Shown: one piece after another, positions 1 to 9,162 of the stretch
Position numbering within the stretch: the stretch's first letter is position 1
How the letters are laid out: every line of letters begins with the position of its first letter
Assembly: GCF_011683915.1 (NCBI RefSeq)
Contig: NZ_JAAQPH010000010.1
Location: 1-64,000, forward strand
DNA from: Pelagibius litoralis
GTDB taxonomy: Bacteria > Pseudomonadota > Alphaproteobacteria > Kiloniellales > Kiloniellaceae
Direction of reading: 5' to 3'
DNA length: 64,000 nt
Notes under the pieces: model-generated
The model's input: the letters and a program-made list of their open reading frames with translations, nothing else
What the model was told of the DNA's origin: nothing
The model's database searches: none
Position numbers and translations under genes: made by a program

Positions 1-44
1 ACATACGAAAATAGTGCTCCGCTCTCCCGATCCTCGCCCCGCAT
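1..44 (-). CDS. transposase N-terminus (partial, runs off left edge)
   Basis: Read leftwards from an ATG at 44-42, the frame gives M-R-G-E-D-R-E-S-G-A-L-F-S-Y-V and then leaves the window. This opening resembles the N-terminus of a common group of IS5/IS1182-like (DUF772-type) DDE transposases. Only about 14 residues are visible, so the family rests on the opening motif alone. Confidence 0.5.
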   Translation of the reverse strand, partial: MRGEDRESGALFSY

Positions 45-124
45 CGCGCCCTCCATGATCGCAAACCAAACGCCATAGAGAATCACGACCAAAAGACTTC
101 GGCGAGCCCTTTTTCAGCAGCCTG
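1..124 (-). mobile_element. end of an insertion sequence (partial)
   Basis: The stretch contains the transposase start at 44 and about 80 bp of upstream sequence ending in a GCTGCTGAAAAAG-like end (reverse strand, about 109-123), which is typical of this IS type. Its right boundary abuts the CTAG that begins the palindromic repeat at 125. The other end lies outside the window, so the boundary is inferred. Confidence 0.4.
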
Positions 125-185
125 CTAGAGCAGATCCCGGTCGGATGGAATTGCCGGAGGCGATCCATCGACCGGGATCTGCTCT
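125..185. repeat. 61-bp palindromic repeat, copy 1
   Basis: From 127 to 185 the sequence is an almost perfect palindrome with arms starting AGAGCAGATCCCGG and ending CCGGGATCTGCTCT. It starts at a CTAG. A second, right-truncated copy is at 11698-11745, directly on the stop codon of the ALDH gene. It behaves like a REP/MITE-type dispersed palindrome, and no coding capacity is visible. Confidence 0.75.
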
Positions 186-199
186 AACTGTTTGATGGC

Positions 200-259
200 G
201 ATCGGATTCACATGTTTTGGCGCAACCACAAAGTGATTCCGTCAAAACATGATCCGATC
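200..259. repeat. imperfect inverted repeat (REP-like)
   Basis: The left arm 200-219 (GATCGGAT, then TCA, then CATGTTTTG) is the reverse complement of the right arm 243-259 apart from the 3-nt TCA insertion. The arms enclose a GC-balanced loop. It resembles intergenic palindromes scattered through alphaproteobacterial genomes. It lies just outside the left end of the IS5-type element and contains the stop codon of the extended VOC reading frame. Confidence 0.55.
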
Positions 260-895
260 TAGGCCGTCCAGTAGGTCCGCAACAGCGATAATCTGTAACC
301 CCCACGATCTAGGCTCAGGACCCATTAATCCAGCAGGGTGGCACGACCGCACTGCGCCCTTTGTGGGTATTGGCACGTACCGCTGGAAATGTGCGGATGA
401 GGCAGCCGGCATTCCGGTCGGAGACGCCCAGCGGTTTGCCGCTGATCGGTCTTGGGCGGCAGTCCGCCGATCCTTCTGCTCTACCTCCTCGGTCCAATGC
501 TCCCGTCCGAGGGGGGAGAACATTTCCAGGAGATTGCCTTCCGGATCGCGTAGATGGACGGCTCGGATTGTCCAGCCGGGATAGTCCTTTGGCGCGTTCA
601 CGAAATCGGCGCCTTTCTCTGCAAGGCGCTTGTGGGCAGCATCCACATCATCGACCTGCAAAACGACCACAAAGGAATCCTGTTCACGTGCAGCGGACGG
701 AAGGTCTGCCGTGCCGACGGCTTCTGACATCAGATCTCGAGAGAACAGGGCGAGCATCGTCTCATCCCCAACCCGAAAGTCGGCATAGGGTCCCGATTCA
801 TCTCCCCAAACCGGTGCCAGTCCGATGATGTCTCGGTAGAACCTGAAGCAGGTGCCGAAATCCTGCACCAGCAACCGAACGCTGTACATCCTCAT
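242..895 (-). CDS. VOC-fold (glyoxalase/bleomycin-resistance-like) protein, C-terminus probably altered
   Basis: The first ~130 residues from the ATG at 895 form one vicinal-oxygen-chelate module: an opening strand SVRLLVQDF, a central VVVLQVDDVDAAHKRL, and a closing AVHLRDPEGNLLEMFSPL that carries the usual terminal metal-ligand Glu. A GGAG sits 9 nt before this ATG, which favours it over the upstream frame extending to 961. The substrate is unknown; relatives include dioxygenases, glyoxalase I-like enzymes and antibiotic-binding proteins. After about residue 135 the frame runs ~80 codons through low-similarity sequence, crosses the IS end at 307-330 and stops inside the REP-like repeat. The native C-terminus was therefore probably lost by insertion or rearrangement. 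Confidence 0.65.
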   Translation of the reverse strand: MRMYSVRLLVQDFGTCFRFYRDIIGLAPVWGDESGPYADFRVGDETMLALFSRDLMSEAVGTADLPSAAREQDSFVVVLQVDDVDAAHKRLAEKGADFVNAPKDYPGWTIRAVHLRDPEGNLLEMFSPLGREHWTEEVEQKDRRTAAQDRSAANRWASPTGMPAASSAHFQRYVPIPTKGAVRSCHPAGLMGPEPRSWGLQIIAVADLLDGLDRIMF

Positions 896-1890
896 TTTGT
901 ACGTCTCCGACAGAACCGGATCTTGTGAGGGTAGATGAACAAACGGCCATCGCAATGACATCGATCAACTTACCCACTGCCTGTAGCGCCGTGGAATCGA
1001 ACCATCTGCCGGCTGCCCATGATGTCTGCTTCGTTCCGCATCTCAGTCATTCACCACTTTATCGGTTCCGTACCCGCGCAACGCGTGATTCAAGTGAGCA
1101 AGAGAATCTGCTCATGCCAGATAACTATTGGATCAGCGAAACCCAACTCGAACGCATCAAACCTTACTTCCCGCGATCTCACGGTGTGCCGCGTGTTGAC
1201 GACCGACGCGTGATCAGCGGGATTATCCATGTCATCCGCAACGGCCTCAGATGGCGGGACGCGCCCGAAGTCTATGGAGCGCACAAGACCCTCTACAATC
1301 GGTTCGTCCGTTGGTCACGGATGGGTATGTTCCGCCGGATATTCGAGAGCTTGGTCAGCGAAGGCATGCAGCCTGAGCAACTGATGATCGACGCTACACA
1401 TCTCAAAGCGCATCGCACGGCGGCAAGTCTAGCAGAAAAGGGGGCTCTCCGCGCAGGATAGGGCGAACTAAGGGTGGCCTGAATTCCAAGCTTCATGCCG
1501 TGACCAATGGCGAGGGCAAGCCCATCATGCTGATGCTCTCAGAGGGCCAGATGAGTGACCACACAGGGGCGAAGCTGCTCTATCCCCATCTGCCTGGCGC
1601 CAGCATGTTGATCGCCGACAAAGGTTACGACAGCGATGAGTTCCGGAATGCGCTCGCGGCGAAGGGCATCAAGCCCTGCATTCCGCCAATGCTAAACCGG
1701 CGTGAAGATATTCACTACGACAAGGACGTCTATAGAACGCGCGGTCGTATCGAGATCATGTTTGGCAGACTAAAGGGCTGGCGACGCATCGCCACGCGCT
1801 ATGATCGCTCCGCCCACACCTTCTTCTCGGCAATCTGCATCGCTGCCACTGTTATCTTCTGGCTCTGATTAATGAGTCCTGAGCCTAGAT
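307..1890 (+). mobile_element. IS5-type element with a VOC-fold passenger gene (candidate)
   Basis: A 24-nt end at 307-330 and its inverted copy at 1867-1890 differ at one base. Both sit at a CTAG (309-312 and 1885-1888), which would suit a short CTAG or TA target duplication. Between them are a frameshifted IS5-type transposase at the right end and a VOC-fold gene on the opposite strand. Elements of the IS427 group are usually near 0.85 kb, so 1584 bp leaves about 0.7 kb of extra DNA. Either this is an IS carrying a passenger gene or the left end belongs to a second, decayed copy. The ends and transposase are seen; the unit is inferred. Confidence 0.5.
1114..1868 (+). CDS. IS5-family (IS427-like) transposase, produced by -1 frameshift
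   Basis: ORF A (1114-1461) carries the helical N-terminal domain and the first catalytic Asp in MIDATHLKAH. ORF B (-1 frame, to 1868) carries the second Asp in LIADKGYDSDEF and the Glu in RGRIEIMFGRLK. The slippery heptamer A-AAG-GGG lies at 1437-1443. Shifting back one base joins the halves through RRIGRTKGGLNSKLHAV, the conserved linker of intact family members. The joined protein is about 250 aa, the normal length, so this looks like programmed frameshifting and not decay. The ATG at 1114 matches the usual MPDNYWISE start. It should move the element at 307-1890. Confidence 0.85.
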
Positions 1891-2069
1891 ATTTTGCAGA
1901 CGACACCGATCACCGTCAGCACGACGCGGCATTTCAAGGCCTGAATACAGGTACAAATCGAGGGCGCGCGGCAAAATCCAGCAATACTCAACCCTGTTTT
2001 GAATCCAGATGAGTTGCCTTCCTCCATTCCGGCGAGAAGACCGCAACATCAAGTACCGGGATCGCAAAC
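1891..2069. other. gap between IS end and ABC ATPase gene
   Basis: I see no gene, RNA or clear terminator in these ~180 bp. It is the downstream flank of the ABC ATPase gene and may mark a deletion junction made by the IS. Confidence 0.5.
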
Positions 2070-3140
2070 CTAGTTGATCCGCTCGCCGGTCGCGCTTTCG
2101 AAAAGATGCACGTCATCAATCGCCCGGTCGACAAACACTGCCTTTCCAGCGTCATGCTGGTAGCGTCCCTGTACCAGTAGCGCACCGCGAACCTGCTCGC
2201 CGAAGCTGACCAGAACTTCGGTTTGAGATCCCGTGGGCTCGACCAGATCGATCGTGACCGGAATACCTGTAGTGGCAAAGTTCAAGGCCTCGGGACGAAC
2301 GCCTACTGTAACCGACCGGCTTTTGAGCCCCTTGACCTCCGGCAAAGAAACAACGGCATTCGCGCCGATCCTTACGTCCATACGCCCGCCATCTGCCTGC
2401 TCTACCACGCCATCCCACAGATTGATCTTGGGTGTGCCAAAAAAGCTGGCAACGAAGGTGTTGACCGGGCGCAGATAAAGATCATCCGGTGCGCCGAACT
2501 GTATGATTTCCCCCGCCCTCATGATCGCAATACGGTCGGCCATAGTCATAGCCTCGATCTGATCATGGGTAACGTAGACCATCGTGCGCCCCAAGCGTTT
2601 GTGCAGCGCTTTGATCTCGCTGCGCATGGCATTTCGCAGGGCTGCGTCCAGATTGGACAGCGGCTCATCCAACAAAAACGCGCCGGGCTCACGCACCATG
2701 GCGCGCCCCATCGCGACCCGTTGTCTCTGCCCCCCGGACAGCTGGCGTGGCTTGCGATCGAGGTAATCGCTGATCTCTAGGGTTTTAGCGATGGCCTCGG
2801 TCCGCCGATTGATCTCATCTTTGCTCATGCCGGAGATCTTCAGACCAAATGAGAGATTCTTGCGCACCGACATCTGCGGGTAGAGCGCGTAATTCTGGAA
2901 CACCATCGCCAGATTTCGCTTCTGCGGTGGAACAGATGTCATGTCCCTGTCGCCGATCAGTATCGCGCCGCCACTTGCATCCTCAAGGCCGGCGATAATC
3001 TTCAGCAGCGTGGATTTACCGCATCCCGACGGGCCAATCAGGGTAACGAATTCGCCCTCATCGATATCCAGGCAGATGCCCTTCAAAACGGAGTGGTCTC
3101 CGTACTTCTTCTCAAGATTTTGAATGGATATGTTGGACAT
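2070..3140 (-). CDS. sugar/glycerol-3-phosphate-type ABC importer ATPase (UgpC/MalK family), orphan
   Basis: This 356-aa protein has Walker A GPSGCGKST (about residues 37-45), Q-loop VFQNYALYP, signature LSGGQRQRV, Walker B FLLDEPLSNLD and switch His in YVTHDQ. A C-terminal TOBE-like domain (about 240-350) contains VGVRPEAL. This architecture is that of the ATPase energising carbohydrate or polyol importers of the MalK/UgpC/MsmK group. It would dimerise beneath two permease subunits. No binding protein or permease gene adjoins it, so it is either an IS-trimmed remnant of an operon or a shared ATPase. The substrate cannot be read from the sequence. Confidence 0.9.
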   Translation of the reverse strand: MSNISIQNLEKKYGDHSVLKGICLDIDEGEFVTLIGPSGCGKSTLLKIIAGLEDASGGAILIGDRDMTSVPPQKRNLAMVFQNYALYPQMSVRKNLSFGLKISGMSKDEINRRTEAIAKTLEISDYLDRKPRQLSGGQRQRVAMGRAMVREPGAFLLDEPLSNLDAALRNAMRSEIKALHKRLGRTMVYVTHDQIEAMTMADRIAIMRAGEIIQFGAPDDLYLRPVNTFVASFFGTPKINLWDGVVEQADGGRMDVRIGANAVVSLPEVKGLKSRSVTVGVRPEALNFATTGIPVTIDLVEPTGSQTEVLVSFGEQVRGALLVQGRYQHDAGKAVFVDRAIDDVHLFESATGERIN

Positions 3141-3614
3141 CTTGCCTCAGGGTCCCGCTATTTTTCCGAGCCGGCCGACCGCACCGCACAAAGTCAATGG
3201 GTGGCCGGTGAATTGCCTAAACGCCTGAAAGGTCGGCGAGACTGGGTTCCAAGCGACGGATTCCCAGTGGCTGCCCGGCCTGTCACAGAGCCGGACCGCG
3301 AATCCCCCAATCTGTTATTCGCTGATACGCATCGCCCAATCCGATAACAGCGGCCTCGCCGATTGGCTGGGCGATGGCCTGGAACGAGTGGGGCTGATCA
3401 GCAGCGGTTACCCCACAGGGCCTGGCCATCGCCGGGACAACCCGGTCACATTCGCGTGTGCGGACAGACGAACGACGACAGGTGGCCGGCACGCCCGCGG
3501 CATCGTGGCGTTCCTCGATGCCGATGTGATGCACCGGCGCACGATAGCCCTGCACCGAACGGCGGACGGGATTGGTGGCCACCCGGCCCTATGACCTGAC
3601 ACCCGGCGGCCAGG
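3141..3614. other. 474-bp gene-poor interval
   Basis: All frames here hold only short, GC-driven open frames with no motif I recognise. It lies upstream of the ABC ATPase (transcribed left) and downstream of the LysR gene (also transcribed left). It might contain the ATPase promoter or the eroded remains of lost permease genes. Confidence 0.4.
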
Positions 3615-4496
3615 TCAAACCTCAGCCTGCAGAAACTGCAGAAACAGCGCCAAGGCTTCGCTTTTTTCTCTGTCTTTGGGCCAGACCAGAAAATACGTGC
3701 CTTCAACCTCCATGTAGTCCGGATAGGCGGGCACAAGCCTACCCCTTCGAACCTCCGATTCTGCGAGGAACTCCGGTAACAGCGCAATTCCGATCCCCTC
3801 GGCTGCGGCTTCGGCCATGTTGGTGAATTGATCGAACAACATTCCGCCCAGCCTGTCGGCCGGAACACCGTGACGTGAAAACCAGGACTCCCAGGATCCG
3901 GGGCGGCTTTCCAGGTGAAGCAAGGGCAAGTTGGTCATTTCTGCCGCAGACAGCGGCGTGCTGTCGACGAAGTCCGGAGCGCATACCGGGATCATTCTTT
4001 CCTTGGACAAGGGAAGGTAATTGACTCCCATCCAGTCCCCGGTCCCATAGTGAACGGCTGCGTCGAACTTTTCGCGGTTGAAATCAAACGGCGCGATCCG
4101 CGTGGCCTGGTTCACAAGAATGTCCGGATGTTTTCCCGTGAAGGCGCGTAAACGTGGGCTTAGCCAGTACATTGCAAAAGCCGGCAAGACAGCAAGGTTG
4201 ACGCTGCGACGCGACCCGTTCGCTTTGATCTTCAAGCTGGCGCGGGCAAGGTCCTGCAGGCACTCACGAACGGACTGAGCATAGGTTACGCCGGCTGGCG
4301 TAAGCTGCAGTCCCTTCCCTTCACGTATCAACATCGTGACGCCGATCTGCTCCTCAAGGACTTTCAGCTGCCTGCTTACTGCTGAGTGCGTCAACGAGAG
4401 TTCTTCAGCAGCTGCGGTAGCAGTGCCAAGTCGTTCCACAGCCTCAAGTGCAAGAAGGGAATTGATTGACGGCAGGAAGCGGCGGGGGGCAATCAT
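3615..4496 (-). CDS. LysR-family transcriptional regulator (GcvA-like)
   Basis: This 293-aa protein has the LysR winged-helix domain at residues ~8-66 (SLLALEAVERLGTATAAAEE followed by LTHSAVSRQLKVLEEQIG), then an effector-binding periplasmic-protein-like fold to the end. The opening and the domain layout resemble the GcvA subgroup. It is transcribed away from the lysine-type catabolic operon that starts at 4598, with only ~100 bp between them. Regulation of that operon in response to a pathway intermediate is the natural inference; the inducer is not visible. Confidence 0.9.
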   Translation of the reverse strand: MIAPRRFLPSINSLLALEAVERLGTATAAAEELSLTHSAVSRQLKVLEEQIGVTMLIREGKGLQLTPAGVTYAQSVRECLQDLARASLKIKANGSRRSVNLAVLPAFAMYWLSPRLRAFTGKHPDILVNQATRIAPFDFNREKFDAAVHYGTGDWMGVNYLPLSKERMIPVCAPDFVDSTPLSAAEMTNLPLLHLESRPGSWESWFSRHGVPADRLGGMLFDQFTNMAEAAAEGIGIALLPEFLAESEVRRGRLVPAYPDYMEVEGTYFLVWPKDREKSEALALFLQFLQAEV

Positions 4497-4597
4497 GTGA
4501 GTTTTTCTCCAAGGAATGGGAGATTATATTGATATTTTGCTGGAAGAAAATCCGGTAGTTTCGCAAAAATGGCAAAGGTATGGAGTGAGTTGACTGG
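4497..4597. promoter_or_regulatory. divergent promoter region between lysR and catabolic operon
   Basis: The 101-bp gap between divergent starts contains an AT-rich core at about 4521-4540 (ATTATATTGATATTTTG), far richer in AT than its surroundings. LysR proteins usually bind such gaps at T-N11-A sites. I infer the operator and promoters lie here; exact -35/-10 boxes were not resolved. Confidence 0.55.
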
Positions 4598-5773
4598 ATG
4601 AACGTTCTTCCAGGGTTTCGGCGAGCCTCACGGATCGCGTCTCTCGAAATATCTGAAATCGTGCAGTTGACCGAGCACGCGGCGGCGCTTAGGGCCGAGG
4701 GGCGAGACGTGATCGCACTTTCGACCGGGGAACCGGATTTCCCGACGCCCGCCCATGTGATCCAGGCCGCTCATGCTGCGGCCTTGGCGGGCAAGACACG
4801 TTACCCGGCAACGGCGGGAACACCCGAACTGCGTGACGCCATCGCGCAACGCAATGGTGTGACGCGGGCCGAGGTGATCGTATCCACCGGGGCTAAGCAG
4901 GTTCTTGCGAACGCGATGCTGGCCTCGCTCGACGAAGGCGACGAAGTCATTGTGCCTGCGCCTTATTGGACCAGCTATTCCGACATCGTTGCCATGGCGG
5001 GCGGAACGCCTGTCGTTGTGCCCTGTTCAATGGCGCAGAGCTTCAAAATCACGCCGGCGTCGCTGCGGGCCGCGATCACGCCGAAAACCCGGTGGATCAT
5101 GCTGAATTCGCCGTCCAACCCGTCGGGGGCGATCTACTCCGCCGGCGAACAGCGGGCCTTGGCGGATGTTCTGGCGAAGCACCCACATGTTTTGATCCTT
5201 GTGGATGAGATCTACGAGCACCTTAGTTACGTTCCGTTCAGCTCTTTCAAGAGTGCCGCGCCGGAGCTCGCAGAGCGCATTCTGATCGTGAACGGCGTCT
5301 CCAAGGCCTATTCGATGACCGGCTGGCGGATTGGTTGGGGCGTCGGACCGGCAGCGATGATCCGGGCCATGGGGGCGGTACAGGGGCAAGTCACGTCTGG
5401 AGCATGTTCTGTCTCGCAGGCCGCCGCGCTTGCGGCCCTTCAAGGCGACGAGAGCCTGCTTGAATCGCGCCGCGAAACGCTGCACGCACGGCGGGACAAG
5501 GTCGTCGCCGCCCTCAATGCCGTCCCCGGGATCCGATGCCCGACCCCCGACGGCGCGTTTTACGTGTTCCCCGACGTAACGGGCGCCATGCAACGGGGCG
5601 GCTATGCGAACGATGCGGATTTCTGCGCGGGTCTGCTTGACAGGGCTGGGCTGGCAATCGTGCCCGGTCGCGCCTTTGGGCTTCCCGGCCATGTCCGCCT
5701 GTCTTTTGCCTATTCCGAAGCCGAGCTGGATGCAGGCTTGTCGCGCATCGCCGAGATACTGAAAGGAAACTAA
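4598..5773 (+). CDS. class I PLP aminotransferase, probably 2-aminoadipate transaminase
   Basis: This 391-aa fold-type I aminotransferase has the PLP-binding Lys at about K236 in [14 protein letters not shown], the substrate-binding SNPSG near residue 170, and Asp-Tyr in LVDEIYEHL. General relatives are aspartate or broad-range aminotransferases. It is the first gene of an operon whose other members act on aminoadipate semialdehyde and glutaryl-CoA. Conversion of 2-aminoadipate to 2-oxoadipate is therefore the likely job. The stop is followed after one base by the ATG of gcdH, so the two are co-translated. The substrate is inferred from context, not from specificity residues. Confidence 0.85.
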   Translation: MNVLPGFRRASRIASLEISEIVQLTEHAAALRAEGRDVIALSTGEPDFPTPAHVIQAAHAAALAGKTRYPATAGTPELRDAIAQRNGVTRAEVIVSTGAKQVLANAMLASLDEGDEVIVPAPYWTSYSDIVAMAGGTPVVVPCSMAQSFKITPASLRAAITPKTRWIMLNSPSNPSGAIYSAGEQRALADVLAKHPHVLILVDEIYEHLSYVPFSSFKSAAPELAERILIVNGVSKAYSMTGWRIGWGVGPAAMIRAMGAVQGQVTSGACSVSQAAALAALQGDESLLESRRETLHARRDKVVAALNAVPGIRCPTPDGAFYVFPDVTGAMQRGGYANDADFCAGLLDRAGLAIVPGRAFGLPGHVRLSFAYSEAELDAGLSRIAEILKGN

Positions 5774-5774
5774 C

Positions 5775-6959
5775 ATGCCGACGACTGCTTTCACCCCGAT
5801 GGACCCGTTCCTTCTCGACAAACAGCTGACCGAAGAAGAACGCATGATCGCCGAGGGCGCCCGCGCCTATTGCGCCGACAAGTTGGCGCCGCGGGTCGAA
5901 GAGGCCTATGAGGACGGGAAAACAGACCCGGCGATCTTCACCGAAATGGGCGCTCAGGGCTTTCTGGGCGTGACCATTCCCGAAGAATACGGCGGGCTCG
6001 GCGCCGGCTATGTCACCTACGGCCTCGTGGCCCGCGAGGTTGAGCGCATCGACTCCGGCTACCGCTCGATGATGTCTGTGCAGTCTTCGCTGGTAATGTA
6101 TCCGATCCACGCCTATGGCACCGAGGAACAGCGGAGGAAATATCTGCCCAAACTGGCCAGCGGTGAATGGATTGGCTGTTTCGGCTTGACGGAACCTGAC
6201 GCCGGCAGCGACCCGGCGGGCATGAAAACCCGGGCTGAGAAGACCAGTGATGGCTACCGTTTGACAGGTTCCAAGATGTGGATCTCGAATTCCCCCATCG
6301 CCGATGTCTTTGTGGTTTGGGCCAAATCCGACGCCCACGATGGCAAAATTCGCGGCTTCGTCCTGGAGAAGGGCATGGCTGGGTTGTCGGCACCGAAGAT
6401 CGGAGGCAAACTCTCACTCCGCGCTTCGGTGACCGGCGAGATCGTGATGGACGGGGTCGAGGTCGGTGAAGACGCCCTGTTGCCGAATGTGCAAGGACTC
6501 AAAGGCCCGCTTGGCTGCCTCGACCGCGCCCGCTTCGGCATTGCCTGGGGCGTCATGGGGGCCGCCGAGGATTGCTGGCAGCGTGCGTTGCAATATGGGC
6601 TCGACCGGACCCAGTTCAGAAAACCGATCGCCGGGACACAGCTGTATCAGAAGAAGCTTGCCGATATGCAGACAGAGATCGCCCTGGGCCTGCAGGCGGC
6701 GTTCAGGGTTGGGCGGCTCTTCGATGAAGGCAGCGCCGCACCTGAAATAATTTCGCTCATCAAGCGCAACAATTGCGGCAAGGCGCTCGACATCGCGCGG
6801 CACGCCCGCGACATGCACGGAGGCAACGGCATTTCAGGTGAATTCCAGGTGATGCGGCACATGATCAATCTGGAGACGGTGAACACCTATGAGGGCACCC
6901 ATGACATTCACGCCTTGATCCTGGGCCGGGCGCAGACCGGCCTGCAGGCTTTTTATTGA
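5775..6959 (+). CDS. gcdH: glutaryl-CoA dehydrogenase
   Basis: This 394-aa flavoprotein is of the acyl-CoA dehydrogenase family. It carries [12 protein letters not shown] and the FAD-contacting WISNSP motif. The catalytic base is about E373 in [17 protein letters not shown], a C-terminal block characteristic of glutaryl-CoA dehydrogenases. It oxidises and decarboxylates glutaryl-CoA to crotonyl-CoA and CO2, passing electrons to ETF. It sits between the aminotransferase and the 2-oxoacid dehydrogenase E1, which would make its substrate from 2-oxoadipate. Length is normal for the family. Confidence 0.93.
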   Translation: MPTTAFTPMDPFLLDKQLTEEERMIAEGARAYCADKLAPRVEEAYEDGKTDPAIFTEMGAQGFLGVTIPEEYGGLGAGYVTYGLVAREVERIDSGYRSMMSVQSSLVMYPIHAYGTEEQRRKYLPKLASGEWIGCFGLTEPDAGSDPAGMKTRAEKTSDGYRLTGSKMWISNSPIADVFVVWAKSDAHDGKIRGFVLEKGMAGLSAPKIGGKLSLRASVTGEIVMDGVEVGEDALLPNVQGLKGPLGCLDRARFGIAWGVMGAAEDCWQRALQYGLDRTQFRKPIAGTQLYQKKLADMQTEIALGLQAAFRVGRLFDEGSAAPEIISLIKRNNCGKALDIARHARDMHGGNGISGEFQVMRHMINLETVNTYEGTHDIHALILGRAQTGLQAFY

Positions 6960-6972
6960 GAGTTGCCGCGAT

Positions 6973-9162
6973 ATGGACCGGTCTGTCATCGTTCATGAAA
7001 ACTTCCTGAAGCGAGTCACTGAGGGTGATTTGCCAAACGGGGCATCTCCGCAGGGACCGCTCGGTCGTGAACTGGCGGTTTCGATCTACCGGTCGGGCTG
7101 CCTATCGCGCGCGCTCGATCGCAAAGGCCGCGCCATGCAGGCAGCCGGACAGGGGTTTTACACGATCGGCTCGTCAGGCCATGAGGGAATGGCGGCCATC
7201 GCCGCCGCCTTACGACCCACCGACATGGCTTTCCTGCACTATCGCGATGCGGCGTTCCAAATTCAGCGCGCGGGACAGGTCCCTGGCCAATCGATAACGT
7301 GGGAGATGCTGCTGTCCTTTGCCTGTTCCCTGGAAGACCCGATCTCGGGCGGGCGGCACAAGGTGCTCGGCTCAAAGGCACTGACGATCCCGCCGCAGAC
7401 CTCGACCATCGCCAGCCACCTGCCCAAGGCGGTTGGGGCGGCCTATGCCATTCCGGCGGCGCGGCGACAGCGGCCCGAACATGCCGGTCTGCCAAAAGAC
7501 TCCATCGTCTTTTGCAGCTTCGGCGACGCCTCGGCCAACCATTCCACGGCGCAGGGGGCGTTCAACACGGCACAGTGGACGTCGTTTCAATCGGTGCCGC
7601 TGCCCTTACTCCTTTGTTGCGAGGACAACGGCATCGGGATTTCGACCAAGACGCCGAAGGGCTGGATTGCGGCGGCATTCGCAAACCGTCCGGGCTTAGA
7701 GTATTTCGCCTGCGACGGGCTCGACATCTACGACACCTATGCCACCGCCCTGAAGGCGGCAGACTATGTCCGTCGTCGCAAAAAGCCTGCGTTTCTGCAT
7801 GTCCGCACCGTGCGACTGTATGGGCATGCGGGGGCCGATGTGCCAACCACCTATCTGCCGGTCACCGAGGTCGAGGCGGATGAGGCCAGTGATCCGTTAC
7901 TGCATTCCGTGCGACTGCTGTCAGAGGCCGACGCTCTTTTGCCGGACGAGGCGCTCCGCATCTACGATGAGACCAATGCAAGGGTCGAGCGCGTCGCCCG
8001 GGAAGCCGTGACACGTCCACACCTGGCATCTGCACGGGAGGTGATGGACAGTCTGATACCACCTGCCCGCGCCTGCAAACCCAGCAATGGGCCTACGCCA
8101 GAGCAGCGCGCAGCAGCCTTTGGTGCCGATCTGAAGGCGATGGAAGAGCCGCAGATCATGTCGCGGCTGATCAACTGGGCGCTAACCGATCTGATGCTGA
8201 CCCATCCCGAGGTCGTCATGATGGGCGAGGATGTGGGCCGCAAGGGCGGTGTCTATGGCGTGACGCAAAAGCTGCAGAAGCGGTTTGGCCCGGACCGGAT
8301 GATCGACACGCTGCTTGATGAGCAATCGATCCTGGGGCTGGCAATCGGCATGGCGCATAACGGCTTCGTTCCGATACCGGAAATCCAGTTCCTGGCCTAT
8401 CTGCACAATGCCGAGGATCAGATCCGGGGCGAGGCGGCGACGTTGTCTTTTTTCTCCAAGGGGCAATACACCAACCCGATGGTTCTGCGGATCGCCGGAC
8501 TGGGCTATCAGAAGGGCTTTGGCGGGCACTTCCACAACGACAACTCGGTTGCCGTGCTGCGTGATATCCCCGGGGTGATCCTTGCCGTGCCGTCGAACGG
8601 GGCGGATGCAGCTGGTATGATTCGGGAATGCGTGCGGCTGGCGCGCGAAGAACAACGGGTGGTGGCGTTTCTTGAACCCATCGCGCTCTATCCAATGCGC
8701 GACCTGCATGCGGCCAAGGATGGCGCGTGGATGCGCCACTATCCCGATCCCTCCGAGAAAATTACCTTGGGCGAGGTCGGCGTGAACGGCGATGGAACGG
8801 ATCTGGCCATCGTCACCTTCGGCAACGGGGTCTACCTGTCGAACCAGGCACTGCCCCGGATTGAGAAAGCCGGGATCACGTCGCGAATTGTCGATATGCG
8901 CTGGCTCTCGCCCCTACCGAAAGAGGCGCTCAACAGAGCCGTGGAAGGCTGCCGAAACATCCTGATTGTCGACGAGACGCGCCATTCCGGCGGCGTAGCC
9001 GAGGCGCTGATGGCACATTTCCACGAGACCGAGTCGGCAAGGCTCGCGCGGCTCACGGCCGAGGACAGCTTCATAGCCACCGGGCCGGCCTATGCAGCGA
9101 CGATGCCGTCAAAAGACAGCATAGCCGCGGCCGCTCAGACGCTTGTTGGACAGCCGAAATGA
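6973..9162 (+). CDS. fused alpha/beta E1 2-oxoacid dehydrogenase (candidate 2-oxoadipate dehydrogenase)
   Basis: This 729-aa protein joins an E1-alpha-like half (residues ~35-370) to an E1-beta-like half (~390-729). In the alpha half the TPP/Mg motif begins at about residue 184 (GDASANHSTAQGAFN). In the beta half, MMGEDVGRKGGVYG and the closing transketolase C-domain are clear. The family decarboxylates branched-chain or related 2-oxoacids and normally hands the acyl group to a lipoyl E2. In this operon 2-oxoadipate to glutaryl-CoA is the obvious step. No E2 or E3 gene is adjacent; the next gene instead encodes a FabD-like acyltransferase overlapping by 4 nt. The substrate is inferred from the flanking gcdH and ALDH7 genes. 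Confidence 0.88.
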   Translation: MDRSVIVHENFLKRVTEGDLPNGASPQGPLGRELAVSIYRSGCLSRALDRKGRAMQAAGQGFYTIGSSGHEGMAAIAAALRPTDMAFLHYRDAAFQIQRAGQVPGQSITWEMLLSFACSLEDPISGGRHKVLGSKALTIPPQTSTIASHLPKAVGAAYAIPAARRQRPEHAGLPKDSIVFCSFGDASANHSTAQGAFNTAQWTSFQSVPLPLLLCCEDNGIGISTKTPKGWIAAAFANRPGLEYFACDGLDIYDTYATALKAADYVRRRKKPAFLHVRTVRLYGHAGADVPTTYLPVTEVEADEASDPLLHSVRLLSEADALLPDEALRIYDETNARVERVAREAVTRPHLASAREVMDSLIPPARACKPSNGPTPEQRAAAFGADLKAMEEPQIMSRLINWALTDLMLTHPEVVMMGEDVGRKGGVYGVTQKLQKRFGPDRMIDTLLDEQSILGLAIGMAHNGFVPIPEIQFLAYLHNAEDQIRGEAATLSFFSKGQYTNPMVLRIAGLGYQKGFGGHFHNDNSVAVLRDIPGVILAVPSNGADAAGMIRECVRLAREEQRVVAFLEPIALYPMRDLHAAKDGAWMRHYPDPSEKITLGEVGVNGDGTDLAIVTFGNGVYLSNQALPRIEKAGITSRIVDMRWLSPLPKEALNRAVEGCRNILIVDETRHSGGVAEALMAHFHETESARLARLTAEDSFIATGPAYAATMPSKDSIAAAAQTLVGQPK

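Noticed and set aside
1461-1500. Transposase treated as a pseudogene because of two frames
   Set aside because: A slippery heptamer sits at the exact junction and both halves retain their catalytic residues, so programmed frameshifting explains it better.
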